Under the pieces are notes generated by a model. The model saw only the letters and a list, made by a program, of their open reading frames with translations. It searched no databases and was not told where the DNA came from. A stretch of 64,000 nt of DNA from Solenopsis invicta (lineage: Eukaryota; Arthropoda; Insecta; Hymenoptera; Formicidae): NCBI RefSeq assembly GCF_016802725.1, contig NC_052673.1:4512037-4576036 (forward strand), written 5' to 3'. The position numbers and the translations under genes were made by a program. Shown here one piece after another: positions 1 through 12,700 of the stretch. Positions within the stretch are counted from its first letter, which is position 1. Each line of letters starts with the position of its first letter.

Positions 1-85
1 CCCCTCCGCCGTCCGCGCGCCTCTGTATCGTTCCGTCCAACCGAACACTGAGCGTGGCGAAAAGCTACGTGCGCGCACAGCCTAA

Positions 86-515
86 TGGGCCTCGCACACT
101 GAACGCGATGAGCGACAAGCGATGAGCGATATCCAATGAAAGCTTTGCTTTTTCCGACGTCACATCAGTCGCGAGACTCTGTGCGACGTCGCTCACAATG
201 TTGGCCAAGTTCCAACTTTCATCGCTCGCGATGCGCGAAAGCGACGATAACTTAACCTAAAAGTACATGTGAACGGTGAGCGTTGTATTGCAAGCATCGT
301 ACATAAAACAGAAAATGTGTTCTGAAGATCAAAATAACTGATTAATCCATAATACTATATTTGTAAAAGAAATGTAATTAAGGAAATACTCTGTTCTGAA
401 TTTCGATCGCTGAATGCTTGTCGCGTTCAATGTGAATGGGGAAAAATTAGTTTTTACAAATTCGTTGCGCATCGCTCATCGCGCATCGCCCATCGCGTTC
501 AATGTGCGAGGCCCA
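86..515. mobile_element. Harbinger-type MITE with TAA target duplication
   Basis: Inverted termini begin TGGGCCTCGCACA and continue for about 45 bp (ACTGAACGCGATGAGCGA on the left, an imperfect complement on the right). The element is flanked on both sides by TAA (83-85 and 516-518), the TWA-type 3-bp duplication of PIF/Harbinger elements. It has no coding capacity. A diverged piece of the same family lies at about 20706-20790. Confidence 0.8.
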
Positions 516-518
516 TAA

Positions 519-1036
519 CCTCGCGACGCGATCACGCGGCGACACGCGCGCCGACCGTGGCGTTCCGCAACGCTCCCATTCCGATTTGGGCGGCCCAGCG
601 CGCGGATTGGCGCACCCAACCGCGCATTTGGATGTGTAAGCCGGCAGTGGGAACGCAGAGTTCAGATCCGATTCTCCGACTTGGCATAAAGGCAACCAAA
701 CATTCTCAATTTCTCCTAGAAGACAAGCATTCTCGTCGCTTCCCGAGTTCCTCGACGAGCATTCTCGATCAATCACCGCCGTCCTCGAATGCCCTCGACG
801 TTACCGGACTCTGGGTCGTTTTTTCGTAACCTAGACAAATCGATAGAGCATCCGCGCCCTGTCGATCGTACACCCTTTTGCAAAGGGCACGCTTGGACAA
901 ATTGCGGAATTTAACTAAACCGCCACGTGGCTCAATATTGCCGACAAACACGCTCCCGCGAGCGTGATCACGACACTACGTTCCGCGATCTCTCCGAACA
1001 AACGGACCAACAGTCCGCATAACCCGTCGTACTATA
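519..1036. other. GC-rich segment without a gene
   Basis: Lies between two MITEs and probably continues the GC-rich sequence left of position 86. Reading frames on both strands show no recognisable protein features. It contains repeated ATTCTC motifs like those of the solo LTR at 40.6-42.1 kb. Confidence 0.4.
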
Positions 1037-1247
1037 AGGTACACCCAAGGACTTTGATTCTGTCCATGGGGAAATTTTCTAAACTGAAAAGTTGCTATCT
1101 CTCTACATACTTACAGTTCATGATTAACGTAACGACCAATAAGCTCTAATCGTTTCATTAATCATGAACTGCAAGTATGTAGAAAGTGGTGACTTCTCAG
1201 TTTGGAAAATTTCCCCATGGACAGAATCAAAGTCCTTGGGTGTACCT
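1037..1247. mobile_element. Hairpin MITE, family A copy 1
   Basis: Two arms of nearly 90 bp form a long hairpin. The termini are AGGTACACCCAAGGACTTTG and its complement, and the inner arms share CATGATTAACGTAACG-like sequence. A diverged copy with the same layout is at 38866-39073. No clear target duplication was found. Confidence 0.7.
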
Positions 1248-1305
1248 AGTTATTTCTCCGCTCTTATAAATCCGATAACGTCATTGTTCCTTTTCTGTTA
1301 AGTTA

Positions 1306-1464
1306 TAGCGTTTTTCATTGGGAAAACTAATGCGCACTGAGTGTGCACTCGCCGCTGGCAATTGGACGTTTCGGTTCGCGCGATGACGGTGCCAACGGAA
1401 ACACCCAATTACCTGCGGTAAGTGCACATTCAGTGCGCATTAGTTTTCCCAATGAAAAACGCTA
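1306..1464. mobile_element. Harbinger-type hairpin MITE with TTA duplication
   Basis: A 159-bp element. Termini TAGCGTTTTTCATTGGGAAA and complement extend about 45 bp (through GCGCACTGA and TGTGCACT), flanked by TTA at 1303-1305 and 1465-1467. It is inserted in the LTR-like sequence just upstream of a TATA-like box. Near-identity of the arms suggests a young insertion. Confidence 0.85.
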
Positions 1465-1984
1465 TTAGTTACAAGCCAGTATTCTTCCGTTAGTATAAAT
1501 GCGAGTTTATACGTCTCCGATTAATCTAGCACGAAGTATTTTCCGTTCATTTTCACGCACCGCTCACGAGCCGCTCTCTCGTATATTTTCGTACAGCGCT
1601 TTGCGCTCTTTCTTTGCAGTGAAAATTACGCTCAAATTATTTTGTTTTGTTAACGGCAATATTTTGTTGAATGAATAAATCATTCTATATTTGTTATTCA
1701 CCTTGAATACTGGTACGATCATTTCGAACACCTGACCAACCGACAAGCCTTATTCGGACCGATCTCGAAATTTCCGCACCGCACCGCACGAAACCGCGTA
1801 CCGTTACACTTATATTTTATTTACAGGGTGTTAGAAAATAACAGTCTATGTTCACGTGGGTTGAGCAAGTCATACATTACCATTTTTTATTATTCGCAAT
1901 AGTTAAGGATTTTAAAATTAATAAAGTTTGGCGAATAAGCACGTATTTTCTCTGGCCACCGCACGCGAGGTCTGCCCGTTGGTC

Positions 1985-2700
1985 GCCAAGTTAAGAGCAG
2001 TCACGGGTGGCGGCGCGGTAAGGAAAGAAAAGCAGCAATGACTACCGGTCAGCGCGCTGGTGCTCAGCTGCCACCATTGAACTATATTCTAACCGGAATG
2101 GGCACTGCCATATAACGTCCATAAGCGGAAAACGTGATAGAAATAGCATGATGCGAGGGGCCACCTCTCTTTTCCTAAGCGTTCTCTGCGCATGCGTCAG
2201 CATTCACCTTACATTCCTACTCAAAAGTTAAATTTCTTCTTTGTTTTTATGTTGATACAGCATGTAACGGAATTCGTGGAAACGAGAAAGAAATTAACTT
2301 TTATTTAAAAAGTTACTTAAATACTTAAAAAAATATAATACAATTTTGCTTTTGTTTTATTTATGTATGTCACTCAAGTCGCTCGTTTATCTATTCTCAT
2401 GTGCCGGTACTGCAAAACTTTCTAACGTGACTGTACTGACAAAGAGAGGTGGTCCTTCGAAATGGCTCTCTCTCGTCACGTTTTCTGGCGGCTAGTGCCC
2501 ATTCCAGTTAGAGTATAGTTCAATGGCTGCCACATATGCGAAGCCACGCACGCACGTGGTAGCGCGGAGATCTCAGGCAGAGAAAGTGGTGGGGCGTGCT
2601 TTACGGATGTACTGGCTGATAGCCATTGCTGCTTCTCTCTCCTTACCGCGCCGTCACCCGCGCAATGTTGCCAATTTGGTGATTTTGTCGCTAGATCTGG
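1985..2700. mobile_element. Element with long imperfect inverted arms
   Basis: Left arm about 1985-2185 and right arm about 2420-2700 are complementary. They share GGCGCGGTAAGGA, AAGCAGCAATG, CCATTGAACTATA, GGAATGGGCACT, AAAACGTGA and GGCCACCTCTCTTT in mirrored order. The centre is AT-rich. No transposase. Ends are approximate and no target duplication was identified. Confidence 0.5.
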
Positions 2701-2819
2701 AGATTTCGAATAGCCCATAGAGACTTTTATTACAACTTTACGACATGTCGAAACTCTAGTGATTTTTGAAAAATATTTGGAGAATTCTAGAGATTTTCAA
2801 GCTTGTTTTTGGTAATGTT

Positions 2820-2917
2820 CCAAAATTTACTGCCAGCGTCGCCAGCGCTAAAAATCTATAGTTTACGTTACATACACTATAGATTTTCAGTGTTGGCACC
2901 TTGGCAATGAATTTTGG
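2820..2917. mobile_element. Small palindromic MITE
   Basis: About 98 bp. CCAAAATTTACTGCCA on the left mirrors TTGGCAATGAATTTTGG on the right, and AAAATCTATAGT mirrors ACTATAGATTTT inside. A related copy surrounds the compound palindrome at 7651-8103. Confidence 0.55.
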
Positions 2918-3164
2918 AAGACAGCCTTTGGTAGAATTTTTAGTTTTACCTAGCTGTGCTTTGCTTTTCGCTTCTCGCTAAACAAATCGTACTCATCGAT
3001 CGAAGGCTGATTAAAAGTAAGTAATTCTTAATGCCACTCATGTAGTGAACGATATATATATTTTCAAAGAAATGCATATTTTAATGTTAAACATGCATTA
3101 GTATATGCAAGGAAGTACCTTACATATAAAATTTTAATATTTTAATTTCTTAGTGCCTCTACAA

Positions 3165-5444
3165 CCCTAACAGCACAAAGTTGACTTTAAGTCGACTATG
3201 AGTCGGTCATAACTGCTAGACGTCTGGAAAATGGACGTCGGTAAATCGACTTTAGACAATTTAAAGACGTCTATAAGTCATACAATGTCCCACTTTAATC
3301 GACAACTATAAATCAACTTTTAGATACGTCTTTAAGTCATACATTTGAAGACAACTATAAGTCGACTATAGTTAGCCATCATACAGACATTCTATGCAGT
3401 TGTAAAGGAAAGAATATTGAAATCGGGAAAATATGTTGCAAGACATTTTTTACTTGTTCGATTCGTTTTATTTAAAAAAAAAAGAAATTGTTATAATATG
3501 TAAAGCGAATATAAATGTGTATATCTGTGTATGTGTATTGTGCGCATTTGTTTAACTTTGTGTGTGTATATGTATATCACAATAACTCAATGTATACAAT
3601 ATTATCTCACATAATATTAATATTGTATACAGATGCATTTGTTAAGAATAATAATAGTAAAAATAATAATAATAACTTTTAACTATATTATATTAATGGA
3701 TGTCACATTAAAGAAAAATCTTTATCTCTCACCTCTCGTTAAATACCCTGCATACATGTATAGATTCTAAATTTATACAATGTCAATGTAAAATATTCTT
3801 TCTATATAAATTATAAAACTTAGCTAACTTTTTAAGAAATGGATCCTTTGTTGTAGATACTGCGAAAGGGTCCAGTCCATACCCCAGCAAACACAGTTGC
3901 ATAACAGCAATGTTAACAGAATAAAATCAGAAGTAACACGCAATATAACATGCGCGTTACTTGTAATGTCCATGTTAGTTGTAATTTCCCACATTTATTT
4001 CTCATAAGAAAAATAACAACTACATAACAGTTGTATCATATTTGTTATACAGGAGTCATATTAATAATTCAGTTTCATAACAGTTATATTATTAAAATAA
4101 AATGTTTGTTATATAAACTTAATAAATAGCAGTTATATGACTGTTATAAGTTATGATGTTGCAATATCAAGAATTCAATTTTACATAACTATAATATTGC
4201 TAGAATGTAAAAATTTGTTATATAACGCGACACACACAAATTATATAACTATTATTTTCTGTGTTTGCTGGGACGTATTATAGATAAAATATTCTTCTTC
4301 ATTTCGCATTCTGCAACTCAAATCTCTAGTGGATGAAAATTGTCACTTTGCTTTACGCAAGATATTGAGGGATAATTTGTTTATCTTGATTGCTGGTACA
4401 TTCCTTGTGTTCTTTTCTACAATTATAATGCACAAATTGAAAGTGATATTATTGAAAATACAATTGAATCAATAATTAAAAAAATAATTTAATTTAAATA
4501 AAAAAAAATTAATCGAGCGTCAAAATCAAGATGTTAATATCTATAACAATATTTAATTAATATCAATTTTAATAATATCAATTTTTATTTAATTTTAATG
4601 CTGCAGTTGTAAAAACTAGACATCTTTAATTCTCTAAAAGTGAGAGTTGTTGACGTTGTTTTTCAAATAAACGTTGAAGTTGTTTTTCAAATGAACAAAT
4701 TAATTTTTGTTTTAAAGGCAAAGCTCACTTGTAGTAAATACGTTCAATTGTAGCTTCTTTTCTCTGTCACGTAAAGTTCTTTATGACTCTGCTAGTTTTC
4801 GTGCCACTCAACCTCGACACTGACATAAATATCATGGATTGGAAATGCTTTGGCAGAAAAATCTCGATACACATATCTCCAGTGTTTTTAACTGCTTTGG
4901 CACTACTGATCTCGAAACTAAAATATTCGCAATTGATTTGAATATTCGGATTTATATCTAATTGATATGGTTTTACAAAAAAATACATACCATAGTCTCA
5001 CTTTACGACTCGACTGTCCCTCAACAACGGTTCACAATGGCAATCGCCGCACATGGCCGGTATGTCCGCACATGCTGCAATAGATAATAGAAAATAGCGG
5101 AGAGTACAAGAAAACTCTGGATGTCCAAACGGCTGCAGTTAATAGTCTTTATTCAATAAGCAAAAGACTAGGATTACAACAACGCGGTTTGACTCTCGCG
5201 AGAAACTTGATGACTCTCGCTCGGCGCTCTCATGCAGCTGGCAGCAGCGGTGGCAGCGGTGCTCGCTTACGACAGTGGCGCCCAGTCCAGTCGATTTCAA
5301 AATGTCTTTTTCTAGACGTCTTAAAGTCAACTTTTGAAAGATGTCTGCAGACGTCTATGCAAAGTCGACTTGCAGTCAATTACCGAAAGCCTGACTCACA
5401 AAAGTCGACTTACAGTCGACATATAGATAGTTATGCTGTTAGGG
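3165..5444. mobile_element. 2.3-kb non-coding element with CCCTAACAGCA termini
   Basis: Termini CCCTAACAGCA and TGCTGTTAGGG. Both subterminal regions (3180-3375 and 5320-5425) are crowded with AAGTCGACTT/AGACGTCT-type motifs, arranged as expected for transposase-binding subterminal repeats. The interior is AT-rich and contains a nested MITE. The right end abuts and is fused in frame with a decayed hAT gene. No target duplication was established. Confidence 0.55.
3883..4272. mobile_element. MITE with CCCAGCAAACACAG termini
   Basis: Perfect 14-bp terminal inverted repeats CCCAGCAAACACAG and CTGTGTTTGCTGGG enclose AT-rich DNA with many short TAACAGTTAT/TTGTTATAT repeats. Non-coding; nested inside the 3165-5444 element. 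Confidence 0.65.
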
Positions 5445-7340
5445 AATATACGCAAAAATATCGAAAGGAATGGGAGAAATTGGAGGCGACAAAAGACTGG
5501 CTCAATCTGTGCACTTCCGACTCATCAAAGGCATACTGCAGATATTGCAAAGTGTTGCTCAACGCTAAACTAGGAGATCTTTTAAAACACGGGTAGACTT
5601 TAAAGCACGTTGCAGCATCAAAGCCATTTTCAAGCAAGAGACAACAGATAATACCGTTTCAACCCATTGATACATGTACTAAAGAACAGCGTAAGGAAGT
5701 TCAACTTTCTCTTTACGTCAATCGCAAGTGTCGATCATTTAAGTGATCTCCATAAAGATACGCCTTTTAATATAAGCTTACACAGAACCAAATGTACAAA
5801 CATAATCAATAATGTGATAGGACCTTTTACAAGGCACTAGTCAAAGATATTGGTGATGGGTATTATAGTTTATTAATAGTTGAATCTACTGATATTACAG
5901 TGAATAAAATGCTTGGTATCGCCATTAGATATTACAGCTTTGAACAAAAAAAATTGTATCAACTTTTTTAAGCCTGATTTATATTAAAGATGGCACCGCG
6001 GAGTCCATTGTAAATGCAATAAAAAAATTATTGATTGACGCAAAATTGCAGTTAATTAAAATGCAAGGAATTGGTACTGACAATGCATCGACAATGATAG
6101 GACTGAATTCAGGCGTTTACGCGCGATTGAAGAAAGATGTACCTCATCTAATATTAATTTGATGCGTGTGTCATTCACTCCAACTTGCCATCTCGAAGGC
6201 GATCGAACATACGTTGCTTCGAAATATTGAGTTTTTAATTAAAGAAACTTATAATTGGTTTGCAAATTCGTCTATACGACAGTTAAATTATGCGCAGGTC
6301 TATCAGACGTTAAACGATGGTCAACAATCCTTGAAAATTTTGCGAGTCGCGGAGACACGATGGTTATCAATCGAGCCTGCAGTCAAACGAATTTTGGATC
6401 AATGGACAGAATTGAAAACGCACTTCGAAATTTCACGAGTCAATGACAACTGTTACACAGCTGAATTATTATATTCTATGTATTGCAATAAGAAAAACTT
6501 CACCTACCTTAATTTTTTGTATCCGATTTTAAATATGGTGCAAAAAACAAACAAGAACTTTGAAAAGTGGCTGATCTAATAAAGCTACTTTCGGACATTA
6601 AAAGGCTTTATTCAACGGTTGCCAATAAAATTTTACTCCCAACGGCGAGAATAGATATTTACGAGCAAGACATTGAAAAGTGTTTGGATCCCTCACCTGC
6701 CTTGGGTTACGCGTTTGATTCTACTTATACAGAAAATGAAATCGTGGGTCAGGAAAAAAAAATTTGAAATCCAGATGTATTTTCTTTCTAATTGCCCTGG
6801 CGAAACAATTAAAAAATCGTTCACCTGACAATATCAAGATGTTGGAGCGCATGAATGCTTTTTCTGTAATCGAATGCTTAAAAGCAAATAAACTTCCGAT
6901 CAGAGATGTAGCTTTGTATTACGGTAAGAACGCAATAGAATTAAATTGGGAGAATATTCATCACGTTAGATGGAAAGAAAGACAAGACAAGGAAAAATTT
7001 TAGATAGAAGTAATAAATTATGGAGATGCTAGTGGATAAACTCCTTTTGAAAATTTAATCGATTTAGCCTTTAAAATTCTATGTCTACCTCACTCTAATG
7101 CCAATATTGAGCGAGTATTTAGTCAAATAAATTTGATTAAAACTAAGTTGCGAAATAAAATAAAGTTATTAAATAATATTTTGCATATTAGATTCGGACT
7201 CAAAAGGCTCAATGTTTGCTGTAATAATTACACATTACCTGATAAAGTTTTGAAAAGTATCAGTAATATGAAAACGTACGAGTCAGTGCCCGAATCGGAT
7301 GCTCATGAAGCAGAGGAGATAAATCAGTTGTTATTATAAT
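5444..7340 (+). pseudogene. Decayed hAT-superfamily transposase with BED-type finger
   Basis: Broken hAT transposase gene. In order: a BED-type zinc finger near 5450-5600 (YCRYCK, then KHG); a DDE core with VESTDITVNK near 5880, where the usual first catalytic Asp reads Glu; GTDNAST near 6075, holding the second Asp; the CVCHSLQLAISKA motif near 6165; an ETRWLS motif near 6355; and a C-terminal dimerisation region with PHSNANIERVFSQ near 7095. Several frameshifts and stops separate these pieces, so no functional enzyme is expected. The N-terminus is fused to the end of the neighbouring TIR element, so the original start is lost or displaced. About 350 codons of DDE core are recognisable but heavily eroded. 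An older relative of the hAT gene at 22949-25260. Confidence 0.75.
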
Positions 7341-7650
7341 ATATGGTACAATATTCAAGTTTATATAAATAAGTACCGTAAAACGTACGTTAATTTTCAT
7401 TAATATGTCATTTTAATTTTATAATTTTATTGTATTTTATTCTAATTTACGAAAAACGTTAAAACTATTTTGATGTTCCTATGTTCCTTATAAATGTATA
7501 AGTGAAAAATTTAATTTTTATTTACAAATTATATTTAATTATAAAATTTATATTAAATTTAATACTTTTATTAAAAAATTTATTCTGATATTTATTCCCT
7601 GTACTAAAAGTTTATAGTATCTGTAACGTAAGCTGTAGATTTTCGGTATT
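7341..7650. other. AT-rich spacer, no gene
   Basis: AT-rich sequence after the hAT remnant. The last 35 bases resemble the small MITE at 2820-2917. Nothing else was recognised. Confidence 0.5.
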
Positions 7651-8103
7651 GACTACGTTTACACGTCACTTTTATGTCCATTTCTACTAATGTAGATAAA
7701 CTTTGATCTCAGTTTAACTTACTCCTTATCTTTTTCCAATTATTAGAACTAAAGAAAGATAAAGAGTAAGTTAAACTGAGATCAAAGTTAATCTGCGTTG
7801 GTGGAAATAAGCATTAGGACCTCTTTCTCTAATCTAACTGATCGGTTAGTCCATTGGAATTGACCAATCGTATTTTTATTTCAGACAACAAGTAATGCAA
7901 TTGGACAATTCCAATGGTTCAAGCTCTCGATTAGCCTTAACCGAGATTGGTAAAAGAGATCCTTAATCAGATTTAATAACATCCATAGTTATTAAACTGG
8001 CCAATCATAGTTATTCCTCTGAAGAATAGAATAACTATGATTGGCCAGTTTCATAACTACAAATGTTATTAAACTCGATTAAGAGTAACATGTAAACGTA
8101 GTC
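7651..8103. mobile_element. Compound palindromic element with three internal hairpins
   Basis: Termini GACTACGTTTACA and TGTAAACGTAGTC, flanked by ATT at 7648-7650 and 8104-8106. Inside lie three consecutive independent hairpins: about 7690-7795 (arms with GATCTCAGTTTAACTTACTC), about 7808-7965 (arms with GGAATTG and GATTAG) and about 7968-8085 (arms with AACTGGCCAATCATAGTTAT). It sits inside a copy of the small MITE family seen at 2820-2917. Confidence 0.7.
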
Positions 8104-8169
8104 ATTGATAGTGAATATTGGAAGGCCCTTCATTCAAGTGCTATTAAATTTTTTGTCATAATTTAATTA

Positions 8170-8196
8170 CTATATATATATATATATATATATATA
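8170..8196. repeat. (TA)n microsatellite
   Basis: Uninterrupted TA dinucleotides in AT-rich DNA. Confidence 0.9.
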
Positions 8197-8553
8197 AGCA
8201 ATTTCTCAATTTTATAAAAAACTATAAATTTTTTAGTATTCTGGCTAATAACTGGAGATTTCTAGAGATTTTTGAACTCTAATTCAGAGATTTGTTCTAT
8301 CTGCGAGTTGGCAACGCTGCACTCGCGACTGCTCCTAGCTTGGCGACCGACGGATCTGTGAAGTTGGCATGACATCTGTTAATATTAAAAAAATACATAG
8401 AGTTCCAATAGCACTTTTTATAATTCCAGAGTTCTTTATGAAAATAAGAAGAGTTCTGCATTTTTTTACTCTAAAAAAACAAAAATGAAGAAATGTGTTA
8501 ACTTCGCGAATCTAGCACACCTCCTCCTCTAAAGTACAAGAAAACATTAAATA

Positions 8554-9140
8554 TTAGTACATTTGACAAAAGTTCCAATTAGTGCTATCAGAGTTGTATC
8601 GCTGATTGCGATTTAAAAAAAAAAAAAATTTCACACAATTAATATGTTTTTTATAATAAAATGTTGAACGTATTGCAACACTTGAACAAAAATATTGTGC
8701 TGATTATTTAACGCAGTTCCAGTGATAGTTCTTGCCAGTTCTGGCAGAGTTCTATGCTGTAAAATCATTTTCCAAAATAGTTCTGGCAATTGCAATTTTT
8801 TAAATAATTTTTATAAATAAACTATCACGATACTTGAACGAAAAGTGTCGTGCTGATCATTTAACGCAGTTTCAGCGACAGTTCTCGCCAGTTCTAGCAG
8901 AGTTCTACGCTGTAAAATTATTAGCAAAAATATTTCTGGCAATTGCAATTTAAAAAAAAATTGTTCAATATATAAACTAGCACGACACTTGGACGAAAAA
9001 TGTCGTGTTGATCATTTACCGCAGTTCCAATGCAGTTCTCACCAGTTCTAGCAAAGTTCTATGCTGTAAAATCATTTTTCAAAATAGTTCTCGCAATTGT
9101 AACTTTTTAAATAATTTTTTAATAAATAAACTAGAACAAC
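8554..9140. repeat. Foldback-type arm, left, with three 155-bp units
   Basis: Starts TTAGTACATTTGACAA. It contains about three tandem units of roughly 155 bp. Each unit carries GATCATTTAACGCAG, CAGTTCTCGCCAGTTCT, GTTCTACGCTGTAAAAT, CTGGCAATTGCAATTT and AAACTAGCACGACACTTG-like sequence. The unit motif starts near 8702, 8855 and 9008. The complementary arm lies at about 31390-32284. This architecture is that of foldback elements, where tandem repeats build the inverted arms. Confidence 0.65.
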
Positions 9141-9755
9141 AATATATATACCTTAAATGTGACTTTCAAATAATGTAATTGAACTTAATATGATACCCAA
9201 TGTATAGATGAGTCCGACATTTAAATTTATATATTAATACGGTAGAAGGCCCTTTACATTATAATTACTTACAATTTTACTTACGATCTTATTATATAGT
9301 CATAAACGCTTACTACTAGCGCAAAGAAATTATTTTTTTTGTAAAGGAGTTGCTGTCAAAACAAGTATTCACATCAATAGCATTCCGCAGCGTCACCGTA
9401 TCGCCACCGCTTCTTTGAATAAGCAGAAAAAACAATATAAATGTCCAACGTTTACTTTGTTTTGAGATTTGTTTCAAAAATCAGTTTTTCAGTTGTTCGT
9501 GCAACAGCACGAATGTAAAGGACTATGCTGGTCTCTGATCAGTCTCTCGTTCGTCAGTGAAGATTTTAATACGTAAAATATAATGCAAATCAAAATTTTT
9601 ATGTTTAAGTAAAAGAAGATACGAGAAGAAGGACTTTAAATTTTTTCTTAGTGTAATTATCTTTACTGTCTTAATTATTATTATAATTTTATATAATTTT
9701 TTTTATAGCTTTTTATCAAAATATTGTTTCTTTACATTACTATATAGACACCAGA
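9141..9755. other. AT-rich leader between foldback arm and transposase
   Basis: No recognisable coding sequence. It connects the repeat arm with the first in-frame ATG of the Mutator-like protein at 9756 and may be its promoter/leader. No convincing promoter motif was singled out. Confidence 0.4.
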
Positions 9756-12700
9756 ATGTATAATAAAACTAAATTATTGGAGATTCTGGTACATCCCGAC
9801 TTCCGGACTATAGTCGATAGGGGTAAACCTTATTCACCATCGACCGAAATATATCAGATTATTACAGAAAAAATGAAAGAATTTAACTGTAATTTATCAC
9901 CGAAACACATATATATAATAGTATAAATAATGAAAGCAGACCATGCAATGAAAATAGATGCAAGGATAAATACCAGCATAGATTCAAGGATAAAATTAAG
10001 GAAACCTTTAATATTACCGATGATGAAGAAGTTTCGCCCAATGTATCGTCTTGCTCTGTTGAGACTACCAAAGATGACTCAATTAACTCAGTCTCTAAAG
10101 AATTTGATATAATTGTTTCAAGTGAACAGTGGAAGAATATTATGCCTGTACAAAGACTGTATAGTAGAAGATACACAAATGTTTTGCAAAGCGACTGGAC
10201 AGATGTCATAACAAAGAAGATATGGCAACAGCAAAAGTTCTCCTGTACAATATCGTTTAAGAAACACAACGTCCATCTATCCTGTTCAAGAAAATATTAT
10301 ACAGCTATTCACGAAACTTGTAAAGAATGTAACACGTTTATATTAGGTAAGATAATGCATAGGCCATATGATAATGTCGACGTCAAAGTATATTTTACTA
10401 CTTTTAATGTAAAAGAGGAATCGCATTCATACGAAAAGAAGCATCAATTAAGAGGTCAACGCCATAAGATTGTAATAAACACTTTAATTGAAAGAAAAAT
10501 GGACGCTATAACATTTCGTCGACAAGAGGCTAAACGTCTGAAAGATTTCGGAGACGTCGAACCCTCAATTATTTCTAATGCTGCGGTTTTACGGAAAGCA
10601 AAAGAACAAGTCTTGTTAAAAAGGCACGGACAGACGGTATGCAAATCCAATTTTAAATTTTTTACAGAGTTCAAAACACGAAAAGTATTCTGGCGCTATT
10701 AATAGTATTAGATTATTAGAATTTTATTGTATTTATTGCAGCCCCGTACAGCAATTGTTGTACAATGGCCAAAACACCAAAAGTTCTAATAGTTTTATGA
10801 CAATTGACGCAACTGTAGGTGTAATTAAATGCTCTTCTAAGCATGAACTTTTTATCAGTGTGTATTTGTTGATAATAATAGTAGTATTCCTGTTTTTCAA
10901 ATTGTTTTGACAGACCATAAATCAACGCATATTGCGTATTTTTTACAAAAAATAATATCTAAAAGTAACCAAGTTTCGCGTAGTCTGCGATTTTGGATGG
11001 GTAATTTTAATTGCTGCAGCAATTGTATTTGCAAAATTTATTGACCTGTGACATTATTTAATAAAATGTTACAATGTTTTATACAATTATCACGATTCAA
11101 TTTCATCGTGTTACATTAAATTAGATGTAAGTCATTTTATATGCATGATATCACGATGGAATTGTTTCAAGCAGATAAATTATTTGTTCAAAAGTTTTAT
11201 TTACGTTGTATAAGTCAAGCATATAAAATGACTTTTTTAGAAAAACTTTTATACGTTTTTCAAAGCAATTTTTGTTGTGGCATTAAGCAAATATGTTGGC
11301 GTCAATGAAAATGAAGAAGAATTACCATCTGAGTCGCAATTAAAATATTTAAACACAATAATAAAAAGATTGCACTGTCCAAACTAAATGAAATAGATGA
11401 AAGTCTGTATAGTAATACAGACACAGATGATTCGGAAGAAATAAACGATAAAGATGCTTCCGACTAGTTTCAGTGGAGTGCCAACATATACGACAATGCC
11501 AAATAATTATCAATAAATTGCACCAAGATAACTATCGTAAATGCATGCCATAACCCTGAGTTTGCAAGACTAATGAAAACTCATTTGGTGCCATATATCG
11601 TATTGTGGACTGGAGTAATGAGATCTCATTTCCATATAGGTGAAGAAATTGCCACTTCTTCGTCTGTGGTGGTAGCATTTGCGGATTTAAAAAACCATGC
11701 ATTTAAAGGTCAATTACCGATGAGAGCAGATAAATTTGTGCACGAGCATCTCGATTACATTGATAACAAAATAAAATTAACATCTTCTATAAAAGACTTT
11801 CTAATTGATCCTTGTAATCAACAAACTCAAATAATACATGATATTTCTGCAAGCTCCATAAAATCGGAGGCAGATAATTCTTCAAGCTCTCTAAATATCT
11901 CTACTTGTTCTAGTGCATTAACATCTGACATGTCAAACGTTAATGTACAGAACGAAAGTAAAGATAGCACAACTCATTGATAACGAGGATCAATTGCATT
12001 GTTTGGGAAAATTGGTGAGGTCTTATTCGTGAATTGCCAGAAGAAATAGAATGTTCAAATAAAAATAAAAAGAAACGACGTAAATCGTCATATTTGGATA
12101 AGAGTCCAGAATGGGACTACATAAAGTTAGCTAGAGACAAAAATATACCACTAATAAGAAATGATAGTATCTCAAAAAAGGTGAACATTGATAAAAAGAT
12201 TATAAACGTTCATCAAACATGTGCGTTCGATGTAATTCTTCACCTGGTCGCAAGCGGCATTGCTACAATAAAACAGTACGAAGATACTGTGAAACAATTA
12301 GAAAATAGTACATTTAATTTAGCTCTTTTAATATTAAACACGGGTAAAATTATACAAACACATAATGAAAGAGCAAAAATCTTGACAAATCTTTCACTCT
12401 TTAAAGATGCATTAACAACCTACAGCCGTGCAATTTTTAAATTAAACACCAATTGTAATGTTGCTCATTTGGTAATTCATTTATGAAAATACCGAGTTGC
12501 AAAAAATGAAATGTTCATGTATTTCATTACAAACAAGACAAATAGTCGAAATAAATATAAATGTGGACATACTTCTCTGTAAAGGTCTGCAACATATATA
12601 ACAAGCAATAGACGATGCTTTGATTACCACTAAATGCAAACAATGTTTAGCAACAGTCACAGAAAATACTGAGTATGGCCCACATTTATTTATTGACTCT

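Larger units (their letters stand above)
1..1808. mobile_element. GC-rich LTR-like fragment, interrupted by three MITEs
   Basis: GC-rich sequence unlike the AT-rich surroundings. Its right part has a TATA-like box (TATAAATG near 1494), an AATAAA signal near 1669 and an end of the form CCGTTACA at 1808, resembling the CGTTACA end of the solo LTR at 40627-42090. The stretch around 700-780 has spaced GCATTCTCG-type motifs that recur in that solo LTR. The left end was not found and may lie outside the window. No retroelement coding sequence is visible, and the short ORFs here look random. The LTR assignment is inference. Confidence 0.4.

Noticed and set aside
557..829. 90-codon plus-strand ORF in GC-rich DNA
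   Set aside because: No motifs, overlapped by an antisense frame, inside LTR-like sequence.
8518..8553. AGAGGAGGAGG followed by TGTGCTAG on the minus strand as polypurine tract plus LTR start
   Set aside because: No matching LTR end, second LTR or coding sequence was found; the purine run alone is not enough.
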